A program made the position numbers and the translations under genes. Below, in pieces: positions 1 through 9,900 of a stretch of DNA of 64,000 bases. Position 1 is the stretch's first letter, and every line of letters starts with the position of its first letter. A model generated the notes under the pieces. It saw only the letters and a program-made list of their open reading frames with translations, was not told the DNA's origin and did not search any database. This DNA is from BD2-11 clade cluster bacterium bin43 (lineage in GTDB: Bacteria > Gemmatimonadota > Gemmatimonadetes > Longimicrobiales > Gaopeijiaceae): positions 124,001 through 188,000 of the forward strand of contig MPMR01000003.1 in the NCBI GenBank assembly GCA_002238605.1. The letters are read 5' to 3'.

Positions 1-1
1 G

Positions 2-1078
2 GTCGCGTCGGCCTCCTATGAGGCCCGCGAGCACGGGGTCCGTTCGGCGATGCCCACGGCGCAGGCGCTCCGCCTGTGTCCCGGAGCCGCGGTAGTTCCG
101 GTGCCGAGGGCCGCGTGCGTGCGGCGAAGCCGGGAAGTCCGTCGTGCGCTGGAGGCGCTGTCGCCCGTTGTGCGCCCCGCTTCGATCGACGAGTTCTACC
201 TGGATCTCTCGGGCACGGAGCGGATGCTGGCCGGCGAGTCCTTCGAGGACACCGCTCGGCGCATCCGCGATACGGTGCTGGCGGGCACCGGCATCTCTGT
301 TTCCGCGGGAGGCGGCACACGGCGCCTCATCGCCAAGCTTGCCACCGGGCTCGCCAAGCCGGCGGGCGTCTGCATCGTGCCCGCGGGACAGGAATCGGAG
401 TTCATGGGCCGCTTCGACCTCGAGCACATTCCGGGGATTGGCCCCGCGTTTCTCGCGGAACTCGAGCGCCGGTCGCTCCGGTCCGTCACCGACGTGCTGC
501 GGGTCCAGCCGGAGTGGCTCGAACGCTGGTTCGGGGCCCGGCGCGCCCGCTGGCTGCACGAACGGGTGCAGGGACTAGACGGCGAGGGGACGCTTCCGTT
601 GCGGAAGCGGAAGTCGGTAAGTGTGGAGCGCACGTTCGCCACCGATGTCTCGGACGACGATGAGCTGGACGGGGTGCTGTCGCGGCAGGTCAACTCCGTC
701 GCACGGCGCGTTCGCCGACTCGGTGGGGGGGCGCGCACGATCACCGTCAAGATCCGGGACCGCGACTTCGCGACCCGTCAGTGCAGCCGCACGCTGCCCC
801 GGCCCGTCGAATCGGATCAGGCCATCCTTCGTGTCGCGCGCGACCTCCTGGCCGAACTCCGATCCCGGCGCCGGACTCCCGCGCGCCTCCTGGGGGTTGG
901 CGCCAGCGGACTCTCAAGCGAAGCGCAAGGGGCGCAACTCGCCTTCTTTCCGGAAGCCGACGATCCGGATCCGGACCGCGCCCGACGCATCTCCCGGATA
1001 ATGGACCTCGCCCGGACCCGGTTCGGTGATGGCGCTCTGGGTCCGGGACGCAGCCTCAATCCCCGGAACACGCAGTAG
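2..1078 (+). CDS. dinB: DNA polymerase IV (Y-family), 5' end outside window
   Basis: Translesion DNA polymerase that extends past damaged template bases. The reading frame is open from base 2, so the gene starts before the window. Y-family landmarks are visible: the palm segment YEAREHGVRSAMP near the start, the catalytic SIDEFYLDL acidic motif near base 185, a helix-hairpin-helix thumb segment (IPGIGPAFL) near base 430, and a little-finger domain beginning around base 620. The stop is at 1076-1078. About 358 residues are present, so only a short N-terminal piece with the first catalytic Asp is missing. No beta-clamp motif could be assigned with certainty. Confidence 0.93.
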   Translation, partial: VASASYEAREHGVRSAMPTAQALRLCPGAAVVPVPRAACVRRSREVRRALEALSPVVRPASIDEFYLDLSGTERMLAGESFEDTARRIRDTVLAGTGISVSAGGGTRRLIAKLATGLAKPAGVCIVPAGQESEFMGRFDLEHIPGIGPAFLAELERRSLRSVTDVLRVQPEWLERWFGARRARWLHERVQGLDGEGTLPLRKRKSVSVERTFATDVSDDDELDGVLSRQVNSVARRVRRLGGGARTITVKIRDRDFATRQCSRTLPRPVESDQAILRVARDLLAELRSRRRTPARLLGVGASGLSSEAQGAQLAFFPEADDPDPDRARRISRIMDLARTRFGDGALGPGRSLNPRNTQ

Positions 1079-1124
1079 CCCGCCTCCGGGGAACTGGTCT
1101 CCTCTGCTCGTGCGAGGCTCCCGA

Positions 1125-2822
1125 CTAACGCTCGTACGGCTTGCGCGCGAAGTAGCTGTTGGCCTCTGCGGCCACCTTGGGGGCAAGCATGATGAGCGCG
1201 ATCAGGTTGGGAACGATGACGATCGCCAGAAAGATGTCGCCCAGGTTCCAGATCACCGTCAGCGGCAGCACCGCGCCGATGAAGTGCATGATGACGAAGG
1301 CGAGCTTGTACGGCAGCACCGCGTTCGCCCCCAGCAGATAGTGCGCACAGCGGTCGCCATAGTAGCTCCAGGAGATGGCCGTGGATATCGCGAACAGGAG
1401 CACCGAGAAGACGACGATCATGTGCCCCCAGTCACCCAGGCCTGCCAGTCCTCGGCGAAAGCCCTCCATGGTGAGCGGCGCACCGCTCTCGAAAGCTCCG
1501 CCGTAGAGGGAGGCATGAGTCTGGCCGTCGTCTCCCCTGGCGACGCCCTCGGCCGGGACAACGGTGCCGGTGAACGGCGTCGTTTGCGCCTCGTCCACGT
1601 ACAGCATGTCGACAAAGGCGTCGTGCCAGGCGACGTGCACCCCGCCCGGGTCCTCGGGGGCTCCGTCTTCGAAACGGATTTCGGCCGGGGCGGCCGCGGC
1701 CTGGTTGTTGCCCGTGGCATCCACGGTCACATAGCCGAGGTCGCCGCCTCCCAGGGTGATCTCCGTCGGGATGCGCGCGTTCCAGACTCCTGTCGTGATG
1801 ATCACCAGTCCGGTCATCGAGCAGATCACGATCGTGTCGATGAAGGGCTCGAGCAGAGCAACTACGCCCTCCGACACCGGCTCGTCGGTCTTGGCCGCCG
1901 CGTGCGCGATGGGCGCGGAGCCCTGTCCGGCCTCGTTCGAGAAGAGGCCGCGGCGGACGCCCCACATGAGGGTCACGAGGAAGGCGCCCACGCCGGTCCC
2001 GGCCACGCCGGCCGTCGGGTTGAAGGCCTCGCGGAAGATGAGACCGAGCGCGGGCATGATGTCGCCCGCGTTGAACAGCAGGATGACCATCGCCCCGAGG
2101 CAGTAGACGGCGGCCATCACCGGCGCGAGGATGCCGGTCACCCGTCCGATCCGGGTGATCCCGCCGAGGATGACGAGGGCGACGACGCCGGCGGTGACCA
2201 GACCGCTCACCGTCGTCGGGATGCCGAAGATGGTGCGCATCGAATCGGAGACCGTGTTGGCCTGAATCGCGTTTCCGGTGAGAAAGGCGGTCAGCCCGAG
2301 CATGATGGCGAAGAAGACGGCCATCCACTTCCAGCGCGCGCCCAGCCCGCGCTCTATGTAGTACATGGGGCCGCCGCTCACCGTCCCTTCCCACTTGTGG
2401 GCATCGTGATCGGGCGCTTCCACCTCCCGGTATTTCTGGGCGAGCGTCACCTCGGTGAACTTGGTGGCCATGCCGAGCGCGGCGGTGACCCACATCCAGA
2501 AGAGCGCGCCCGGACCTCCCCAGTGGATGGCGATCGCCACGCCGGCGATGTTGCCGATGCCGACCGTCGCGGACAGCGCCGTGGTCAGCGCCTGGAAGTG
2601 CGTTACGTCGCCCGGCTCGTCGGGGTCGTCGTACTTGCCGGACGTGACTGCGAATCCGTGACCCAGCCTGCGCACCTGCACGAATCCGAGCCGCAGGGTG
2701 AGGAAAACGCCCGCGCCCAGAAGCAGGATCACCATGAAGGGGACCGTCTCGTCGCCGACCGAGATGCCGAGCTCCACGATATAGCGGTTCCCCAGGTCGG
2801 ACAGTGTCTGAAAGAGTTCCAC
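1125..2822 (-). CDS. Sodium:alanine/glycine symporter (AGCS family)
   Basis: Inner-membrane transporter importing alanine, glycine or a similar amino acid with sodium. The family signature lies at residues 78-111 (ALTTALSATVGIGNIAGVA followed by a WGGPGALFWMW stretch), and about ten hydrophobic segments are visible. At 565 residues it is longer than the usual 450-490: a polar segment of about 110 residues (about 347-457, rich in Asp, Glu, Gly and Thr) sits between two late membrane helices and probably forms an extracytoplasmic domain. The gene faces the end of dinB and stands apart from psd. Exact substrate is unknown. Confidence 0.93.
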   Translation of the reverse strand: MELFQTLSDLGNRYIVELGISVGDETVPFMVILLLGAGVFLTLRLGFVQVRRLGHGFAVTSGKYDDPDEPGDVTHFQALTTALSATVGIGNIAGVAIAIHWGGPGALFWMWVTAALGMATKFTEVTLAQKYREVEAPDHDAHKWEGTVSGGPMYYIERGLGARWKWMAVFFAIMLGLTAFLTGNAIQANTVSDSMRTIFGIPTTVSGLVTAGVVALVILGGITRIGRVTGILAPVMAAVYCLGAMVILLFNAGDIMPALGLIFREAFNPTAGVAGTGVGAFLVTLMWGVRRGLFSNEAGQGSAPIAHAAAKTDEPVSEGVVALLEPFIDTIVICSMTGLVIITTGVWNARIPTEITLGGGDLGYVTVDATGNNQAAAAPAEIRFEDGAPEDPGGVHVAWHDAFVDMLYVDEAQTTPFTGTVVPAEGVARGDDGQTHASLYGGAFESGAPLTMEGFRRGLAGLGDWGHMIVVFSVLLFAISTAISWSYYGDRCAHYLLGANAVLPYKLAFVIMHFIGAVLPLTVIWNLGDIFLAIVIVPNLIALIMLAPKVAAEANSYFARKPYER

Positions 2823-2998
2823 GGAGGCTCCTCGGCTGCGGGACGGATCGGGTGTCGGAATCGGGAAGGATGCCCCGCGAGCGGACCGTGGTCAACATTG
2901 GCCGGCCCGGCAGGGACGGAGAGCGGAGCGTCGAATCCTGCGAGATCGGCGCGCAGACACTGGTGGCAGCGGCTCGGCCGGTCCGGCAGGCGCTGCTT

Positions 2999-3910
2999 TC
3001 AGCGCGTCGGCCGCGCGAGCGCGTCCCCGAGGCGGATTTCCCTCCCCGCCGTCAGCCCGGGCACCCATTCGTGGCTTCCGCGCTCGAGGAGCACGACCAC
3101 GCATGACCCCAGGTGGAAGGCCATGACCTCCTCCCCGCGAGAGACCGCGAGCGGGGGCTGGTAAACGCGGCGGCGCTCGGACGGAGGACGGCGGTTGGTC
3201 ACCCAGCCCCCCTCCCCCCCTCCCCACTCCGGATCGAACGCGGTGGAGATGCGACCGACGTTGTACGCCCCGACCGCCACCAGCGCGACCTGCCCGGCGG
3301 CGCCCGCGAACGAGCAGACGACGCGTTCGTTGGTGGCGAGCAGGTCCGGTATCTCGGCGACGGCGGCGGCGTTCACCGGGAAGAGTCCCCCGGGGACATA
3401 CGACGCCGAGCGGAGCCGACCCGCCACCGGGGCGTGAATGCGGTGGTAGTGTCTCGGCGCCAGGTAGATGGTCGCGTAGAGCCCGCCGTGGAAGCAGTTC
3501 GCGGCCGCCTCGCCGGCCAGCAGGGCGGCCGCGGTGTAGCGCCATCCCTTCGCCTGCACCAGCCGACCGTCCTCCACCTTGCCGAACCGGGTGAGTACGC
3601 CGTCGACCGGCGAGGTCACCGCGCGAGCGTCCGACGGCCACTGCCGGGCGCCGGGCGCGAGCCGCCGCACGAAGAAGGCGTTCAGGCTGGCGTACTCGGC
3701 GGGCGGCTGCCCGGCTTCGTCCATCCGCGCACCCACCATGCGCGCGAAGCCTCCGACAAGAGGTGCCCGCAACCGGCGGGGAATCTCCGCGTCCGCGAGG
3801 CGCCCGAACGCGCGGCTGGCGACGGCGCGCGGGATCCGGGACAGAAGGGCGAGCAGGAGACGGCCGCCCAACGAGCCGCGCGATGGTCTTTCCTGTCTTG
3901 AGCTTTCCAC
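2999..3910 (-). CDS. psd: Phosphatidylserine decarboxylase proenzyme
   Basis: Converts phosphatidylserine to phosphatidylethanolamine at the inner membrane. The proenzyme cleaves itself to make a pyruvoyl cofactor. Family landmarks: SLNAFFVRRL (75-84), catalytic Asp103 in SPVDG, the His-rich RHYHRIHAP (153-161), and the self-cleavage site near the C-terminus. That site reads LGSC (267-270): the Gly-Ser bond is present but the usual following Thr is Cys. The start is a GTG 9 bases after the pilC stop, so it is probably the last gene of the sprA-like-pilT-pilC run. Confidence 0.93.
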   Translation of the reverse strand: MESSRQERPSRGSLGGRLLLALLSRIPRAVASRAFGRLADAEIPRRLRAPLVGGFARMVGARMDEAGQPPAEYASLNAFFVRRLAPGARQWPSDARAVTSPVDGVLTRFGKVEDGRLVQAKGWRYTAAALLAGEAAANCFHGGLYATIYLAPRHYHRIHAPVAGRLRSASYVPGGLFPVNAAAVAEIPDLLATNERVVCSFAGAAGQVALVAVGAYNVGRISTAFDPEWGGGEGGWVTNRRPPSERRRVYQPPLAVSRGEEVMAFHLGSCVVVLLERGSHEWVPGLTAGREIRLGDALARPTR

Positions 3911-3919
3911 TCGCCCCCG

Positions 3920-5023
3920 TCACCGTACGACGTTGATCATGTCGAAGATCGGAAGGTACATCGAGACGATCATTCCCCCCACCACGATGCCCAGAAGGGT
4001 AACCATCGCCGGCTCGAACGCCGCCAGCAGCGCCTCTGCCGCGCGGCCGACCTCGTCGTCGTAGAAGTCGGCGACCTTCGCCAGCATCCGGTCCAGACCG
4101 CCGGTCTGCTCGCCGACGTGGATCATCTGCAGAACCATGGGCGGGAAGACCCCGGATGCCCGGAGGGGCTCGGCGATGGTGTTCCCCCCCGCGATCGATC
4201 TCCGGGCGTTCATGACGGCGTCGTGCACCACCCGGTTCCCCGAGCCTGCGGCGGTGATCTCCAGCGCCTCCAGAATCGCCACGCCGGAGGCCGCCAGAGT
4301 GCCCAGCGTCCGGGTGAAGCGGGCCATCTCCATCTTCAGACACAGCCGACCGACGACCGGAAAAGCCAGGAGCAGGCGGTCCAGCGCCAGGCGGCCGCGC
4401 GGGGTGGCGCGGACGCGCACCAGTCCGATCCACGCACCGCCGGCGAAGAGGGGTGGAAGCCACCAGTATGCCCGCAGGCTCTCGGAGAGACCGATCACCA
4501 GCCGGGTGGGCAGCGGCAAGGGAAGCTCCGACGCGGCGAACATCTCCTGAAAGGTCGGGATCACGAACTCGAGGAGGACCAGCAGGGAGCACGCGGCCAC
4601 CGCCACCACCACCGCCGGGTAGATCAGGGCGCCGCGCATCTTGCGCGAGAGGCGGTCGGTCCTTTCGAGCGCGTCCGCGAGGCGCGCCAGCACCGTATCC
4701 AGCACGCCCCCCGCCTCCCCGGCGGCTACCATGCTGACGAACAGGTGATTGAACACTGCGGGATGCTCACCCAGCGCGCCGGCCAGCGTTCGGCCTGCCT
4801 CCAGATCGCTGCGCACGTCACCCACCACTGCCGCCAGCCTCCGGTTGCCGGCCTGTTCCGCGAGCACGCCAAGACTCGGCGCCAGGGGCAGGCCGGACTG
4901 GATCATGGTGGCGAACTGGCGCGCGAACACCGCGATGTCCCGCAGGGGCACCCGCTCCCTGAGCCGTGACGGGATCCGCCGCCACCCGGCCCGGGCGGCC
5001 CGGCGCCGGTGCGTTCGATACAC
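3920..5023 (-). CDS. pilC: Type IV pilus inner-membrane platform protein PilC (T2SS F family)
   Basis: Polytopic platform protein that couples the pilus motor ATPases to pilin movement. It contains two T2SSF domains: the first begins around residue 20 (FARQFATMIQSGLPL), the second around 220 (MARFTRTLGTLAASGVAILEALE), each followed by hydrophobic helices, with the end GGMIVSMYLPIFDMINVV. The chosen GTG start (367 residues) lies 8 bases after the pilT stop. A longer open frame reaches 5269, but that part overlaps pilT and encodes low-complexity sequence, so it was rejected. No PilB assembly ATPase gene is present in the window. Confidence 0.9.
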   Translation of the reverse strand: MYRTHRRRAARAGWRRIPSRLRERVPLRDIAVFARQFATMIQSGLPLAPSLGVLAEQAGNRRLAAVVGDVRSDLEAGRTLAGALGEHPAVFNHLFVSMVAAGEAGGVLDTVLARLADALERTDRLSRKMRGALIYPAVVVAVAACSLLVLLEFVIPTFQEMFAASELPLPLPTRLVIGLSESLRAYWWLPPLFAGGAWIGLVRVRATPRGRLALDRLLLAFPVVGRLCLKMEMARFTRTLGTLAASGVAILEALEITAAGSGNRVVHDAVMNARRSIAGGNTIAEPLRASGVFPPMVLQMIHVGEQTGGLDRMLAKVADFYDDEVGRAAEALLAAFEPAMVTLLGIVVGGMIVSMYLPIFDMINVVR

Positions 5024-5031
5024 CCGGCGAC

Positions 5032-6183
5032 CTAGGGCTGCCAGGGGGACCGCGAGTCGCCGAGCGACTGCAGCAGCTCCGCCGGGTCGGGGGAGCACCT
5101 GATCGCGGCATCCGTGGAGACCTCGCCGCGCATGCGCAACCGCCGCAGAGCGTCGTTCATGGTCTGCATTCCATGCTTTCTTCCCGCCTGCATCATCGAG
5201 GGAATCTGGTGGACCTTGCAGTCGCGGATGGCGGCGCGCACCGCCGGCGTGCAGATCAGGACCTCGCACGCCGCAACCCTCCCCCGCCCGCGCTCACGCG
5301 GCAGCAGGCTCTGGGTCATCACGCCTTCCAGCACCAGGGCCAGCTGGGCGCGAACCTGCGCCTGCCGGCCGGACGCAAAGACGTCGATGATGCGGTGGAC
5401 GGAGGCCGCAGCTGAATTGGTGTGGAGGGTGGCCAGCACCAGATGCCCGGTCTCCGCAATCGTCAGCGCCGCCGAGATGGTCTCGGGATCCCGCATCTCG
5501 CCGATGAGGATGACATCCGGGTCCTGCCGGGTCGCCGACCTGAGGGCGGCTGCGAAGCTCATCGTGTCCGAGCCCACCTCGCGCTGACTTACGACGCAGC
5601 CTCGGGACCGGTGAACGAACTCCACCGGGTCTTCGATGGTGATGATGTGGCCCTTTCGGGTCTCGTTGATCCGGTTGAGCATGGCGGCCAGCGTCGTCGA
5701 TTTCCCGGAACCTGTGGGCCCGGTAACCAGCACCAGGCCATGGGGCCGCTCCACCAGGCGCCTCACCACGCCCGGCAGGCGCAGGTCCTCGAGCCGGGGG
5801 ATCTCGTGGGGAATTCTGCGCAGCGCCATGGCGGGCCGCCCGCGCCGTCGATAGCAGCTGCAGCGAAAGCGCGCGAGGTCTCCCAGATCGAATGCAAAAT
5901 CTACCTCGCGCCCCGACGCAAGCCGCTCCCTGCGGGCCTGCGTAAGCATCGAGTCAACCAGTTCCGCCGCCTCACGCGGAGCAAGCGCACTGCCGTGGCG
6001 TGCGTCGGCGAGCGCGCCGTCGATGCGAAGCCTGGGGGGCATCCCGGCCGCGACGTGCAGGTCGGACGCGTCCCTCTCCACCATCTCCTCCAGCAGCGCG
6101 CGCAGCGTTGATGGAGGGAATCCGGGCCCGCCGGCGATCGGATCCGATGCGCGTTCCGGAAACGCCGCAGCCGTGTCGGTCAC
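5032..6183 (-). CDS. pilT: Type IV pilus retraction ATPase PilT
   Basis: Hexameric cytoplasmic ATPase that depolymerises the pilus and powers retraction, twitching and DNA uptake. Visible elements: N-terminal RDASDLHVAAG (37-47), Walker A GPTGSGKS (155-162), Asp box TIEDPVEF (182-189), Walker B DVILIGEMRD (223-232) and His box ATLHTN (251-256). At 383 residues it has the normal length. The start codon is GTG and overlaps the TGA of the helix-hairpin-helix gene (GTGA), which indicates translational coupling. The PilT and PilU paralogues cannot be separated by eye. Confidence 0.95.
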   Translation of the reverse strand: MTDTAAAFPERASDPIAGGPGFPPSTLRALLEEMVERDASDLHVAAGMPPRLRIDGALADARHGSALAPREAAELVDSMLTQARRERLASGREVDFAFDLGDLARFRCSCYRRRGRPAMALRRIPHEIPRLEDLRLPGVVRRLVERPHGLVLVTGPTGSGKSTTLAAMLNRINETRKGHIITIEDPVEFVHRSRGCVVSQREVGSDTMSFAAALRSATRQDPDVILIGEMRDPETISAALTIAETGHLVLATLHTNSAAASVHRIIDVFASGRQAQVRAQLALVLEGVMTQSLLPRERGRGRVAACEVLICTPAVRAAIRDCKVHQIPSMMQAGRKHGMQTMNDALRRLRMRGEVSTDAAIRCSPDPAELLQSLGDSRSPWQP

Positions 6184-6857
6184 TGTCGCACGAAGAAGCG
6201 GCCGCGCATGGACTCGAGCGTGGCCGGCCCGATCCCGCGCACCTCGATCAGGTCTTCGACCCGCGCAAAGCCACCCACTTCGTCACGGCGCGCGATGATC
6301 CGGGCCGCGAGCGCAGGACCGATGCCACGTACCTGCTCGAGCTCGCCGGCGGTGGCTCCGTTGAGGTCGATGGGACCCGCCGCCCGCTGGTTCGCGGATG
6401 AAGCGGCGCCGGCCGTCCGAGGTGTCGTGGCGGCTGCGCGCCGGGCCCGGCCTCCTCCGCCACCGCGCTCGAGCGTCAGAAGCGGCGCGAGCCTCTCCAC
6501 CGTCGCCGGCCCGATCCCGCGCACCCGAGTGAGCGCCCCGACATCCGCGAAAGGACCGTCCGCGCTCCGTGACTCGACGATCGCCCGGGCCGCCGCCGGC
6601 CCGATGCCGGGCAGCCGGTCGAGCTCCTCCTCGCTCGCAACGTTCGGGTCCAGGCGCTCACCCGGGGCCAGCGGGGCCGACCGCCGCTCCTCCTCTTCGA
6701 CCATCTCCTGCGAATCGGCCGCCAGCTCCTGCGCCGAGACGGTGTCGGCCTCGAGGGCGAGCGGAGGCCGGGCGGCTTCCAGCCCCGCCCGCGCGGCCCC
6801 CGCCAGAAAGAGGACGGCGGCTGTGATCGCCAGGGTGCGTGACTCGTCGCGTGTCAT
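6180..6857 (-). CDS. Membrane-anchored double helix-hairpin-helix protein, ComEA-like
   Basis: A 225-residue protein with an N-terminal hydrophobic segment (8-26), an acidic linker, then two ComEA-type helix-hairpin-helix modules (about 69-126 and 162-220). Each module contains two GIGPA-type hairpins that bind the DNA backbone without sequence specificity; they are joined by an Arg/Ala-rich linker. ComEA normally carries one module (two hairpins) and acts as the periplasmic DNA receptor in transformation. The direct overlap with pilT supports a role in pilus-driven DNA uptake. The start ATG was chosen because the longer open frame upstream overlaps the sprA-like gene. Confidence 0.85.
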   Translation of the reverse strand: MTRDESRTLAITAAVLFLAGAARAGLEAARPPLALEADTVSAQELAADSQEMVEEEERRSAPLAPGERLDPNVASEEELDRLPGIGPAAARAIVESRSADGPFADVGALTRVRGIGPATVERLAPLLTLERGGGGGRARRAAATTPRTAGAASSANQRAAGPIDLNGATAGELEQVRGIGPALAARIIARRDEVGGFARVEDLIEVRGIGPATLESMRGRFFVRQ

Positions 6858-6985
6858 GCATGGACGATCATCCGAGAGCCGGGGCGAAGGAATGGCAGTT
6901 CGGGACGTCCGGCCGTGGACCCCCGCGTCACGCGTTGCGGGGTCGAGCCATGGAGGCGCCCCGGCCCGCGCCGGTCCGGCCATCC

Positions 6986-9900
6986 TCAGGGAAGTCCGGC
7001 AAAGCCTCCCGCGTTGTAGACGAACTGGCCCCAGAAGCCGATCTGAAACTGGGTCGAGCCCAGCCGCTGGCCGATGTTCGACTGACGGTTGGTGTAGCTG
7101 GCCTGAAAGCCGATCTGAAGCTCGGAGACGACGGTGTCCAGCGTGAGGTTGAAGGTTGCGTTGCTCTGGTCCACGAAGGGCACGCACTCGTCGTTGCCGG
7201 AGGTGATGCGACAGTCGCTCTGCCCCGCCTGATTGTACCGCAGCGACGCCTGGATCGGGCGTTCCAGGCGTGCCCCCAACTCGCCCGGAGGCGTGAAGCT
7301 GCCGCTCATGGTGAAGACGTGGGTGTTGCGGCGTCGGCGCGTGTCGCCGGTGGGATCGGTGCCCTCGCCCCGGGTCATGGTGGTGCGGTAGCTGGACGAA
7401 AAGCCGCCTCCCCAGCGAACCGACACGTCGAGCGGGATGGTCGCGTCCTCCTGCAGCCGCTGCTGCTGAGCACCGGTTCCGAACGAGAGCCGGCGGGTGT
7501 CGACGCGGTATCCCGAGTTCACGGTGAGGCGCTCGACCACCGGTTGCACGAAGGGCGGCAAGGGGATCGACGACGCCCTCAGGACCAGGTTGGGCCAGCT
7601 GCGGGTATTCGACGCGCGGTCGCTGCGCGTGTCGAACGTTGCGATGTCGGTGACCGAGTAGTCCACGTTCGCGGTGATCCCGGGAAGGAGCGTGAGCCCC
7701 GAACCCATGGCCCAGCCGTTCCGGTCGACGAGGGTGGCCGCGGTGGTCCCGTCGACCACCCGGAACCCCTCCAGGTCGTTCAGCCCGAACTGATAGCGGA
7801 CGTCCGGGTCCAGCACCTCGCGGTTGAAGCGCGAGGTGATGCCGTCCTGCCAGTTGACCGTAAAGGGCGAGAACGCACCGGCGATCCGGCGCATCGTCCC
7901 CTGGGGGGGAGCGTCGGTCGCGCCCGGTCTCGCGGGCCCGCCCCGGGCGAGCGTCCCCGGGTCGAAGATGACGGAAGCGCTTGCGCTCCGCTGGCCGCCC
8001 ACGTTGCGCTGCAGGTCCCGCAGGGTGTCGGCCTCCACTATCTGGCGCCGCACCAGGGTGGCGTTGCGGTCGGAGTTGTAGGTGGTCGTCCAGGTGAGCG
8101 TCCACTGCAGCCAGTCGGCGGGCCGGGGGCCCCAGCGCATGTTGGTGCGCAGCCGCCGATTCGTTTCCCAGCCCAGATCGACGCCTCCCGGTGACCACCG
8201 CTCCCGCGCCAGCAGCGGCCGCACCGCCGGATCCCTGACCGCGAGGTCCGGAGCCAGCAGGTCGCGGGTGGAAGTGAAATCGGTGGTGGCGGTCACGGAC
8301 TCGAAGGGACGGAAGATGACGCGCGCATCGGTGTCCAGGCCTCGCCGGGGAGAGCGCGTGCGGGTCGCGCTCGAATCGGCGGGCAGGCGCAGAATCTGCT
8401 CGTAGCGCAGGGTCTGGTTGCGCTGGTTGGCGTAGGAGGCCCCGAACCCGATGCGCTCCGGGCTCCAGCGCAGCCGGCTCGCCAGCACCCGCTCCTCCAG
8501 CGATTCCGGAAGCAGAGCGCGCACCACATCCCCGAGGAAACCCGGAACGACCGGCAGCGTGCGCGGCTCCAGCGCCCGGTCGTAGCCTACCCGCGCATCC
8601 ACCACGCGCGAGTCCGACTCCGAGGTCGCCGTCGCCGACTGCGACGACGAGTACCCGGCGCGCGCGCTCAGGCCGTCCAGGAAGATCGCGGCCCACGGGT
8701 TGGCGGAGGGCGTCCGCTTGCGGAACGACACGCCCACGCGGGTCCGGTCGAAGGCGACCTTGCGGAGCCCTTCGAGCCGGTCCGCGCGGATATCGCTCCT
8801 CAGCAGGAAGGTGGGATCCTGCCCGGAACTGGTATGCGACACGTTCAGCGGCAGCTCGATTCCCCAGGAGGCGGGGGTGAAGCGGCTCAGCTGCAGCGTC
8901 GAGTTCGCCGTCCACTGCTGGTCGCGCTGGTAGCTGGGATCGCCCTCGAGCTGGCGGAAGAGGGCGCCCCGGTCGGAAACCGAAACGCGCGTGGTCATGA
9001 AGTCGGACGCGTTCAGGTCCAGGTTCAGGTGGCTGGCGAGTCCGCGGTCGGTCACGGCGTTGGAAAGACGGAAATCGTTGACCCACACCTCGCCGTCGTC
9101 GGGGAAATGGCCCTCGTTCCATACCCCCAGCGAGAGCTCGCGGACCTGCGAAAGGTTGGGGGCGCGCGCCCGGTCCTGAAGCACCACTGCATAGGTCGAG
9201 TCGGCGCTCCATACCACCAGCGCCGGCGCGCCCGCGGGCGGGGGGTCCTCGATCAGCCGCCGCTCGGCCTCGCTGCGCAGCTCAAGCCAGCGATTGAAGT
9301 CCACCAGAATCTCCGGGAGCCAGTCCTCACCCCGAATGCCGTCGGGATCCACCGCCGGCTCCAGCCGCGTCCGGTACAGATAGAAGTTGTCCTCGTCGCT
9401 CCCCACCTTCAGGAAGAAAAACGTGGGACGGTCCATCCCCCAGTCGCCGCTGCGCGCCAGCGCCCAGATGCGCGCCTGCCTGTAGGTGAGGAAGTTCCTG
9501 GGGCGCTGCGGAAAGCGGTGATACACCTCCGTCCTCTCCCCGGGGGGAAGCCCCCTGTAGGTGAGGCCAAGCGCCTTCTCGCTGAACTCCACGCCCTGTG
9601 CACCCAGAGCGATCGTGGGATCGTCGAGCTGTTCCACCACGCCGGGAGGCGGGTGGTAGGCGGCGCCCACCTCGACCGCGCCCACCGGGCTCACCTCGAT
9701 GGTGCCGCCGGTCCCCGGATCGTCTCCCGCCATGCCCGTGAGCACCCCCTCGCCCGCACGCTTCACCCAGCGCGAGCCCACCAGGCGCATGCGCGCCAGC
9801 ACCGCCGCGCCTTCGGCGTTCCCGGTGACCGTGAGGCGCAGGTGCTTGACGGCGCGGAAATCCCCGTCGTTGAACATCCCTCCCGGATTGATCGCCCGTG

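Noticed and set aside
1026-3164. 712-residue plus-strand open frame
   Set aside because: It is antisense to the AGCS symporter gene and has no protein-like features.
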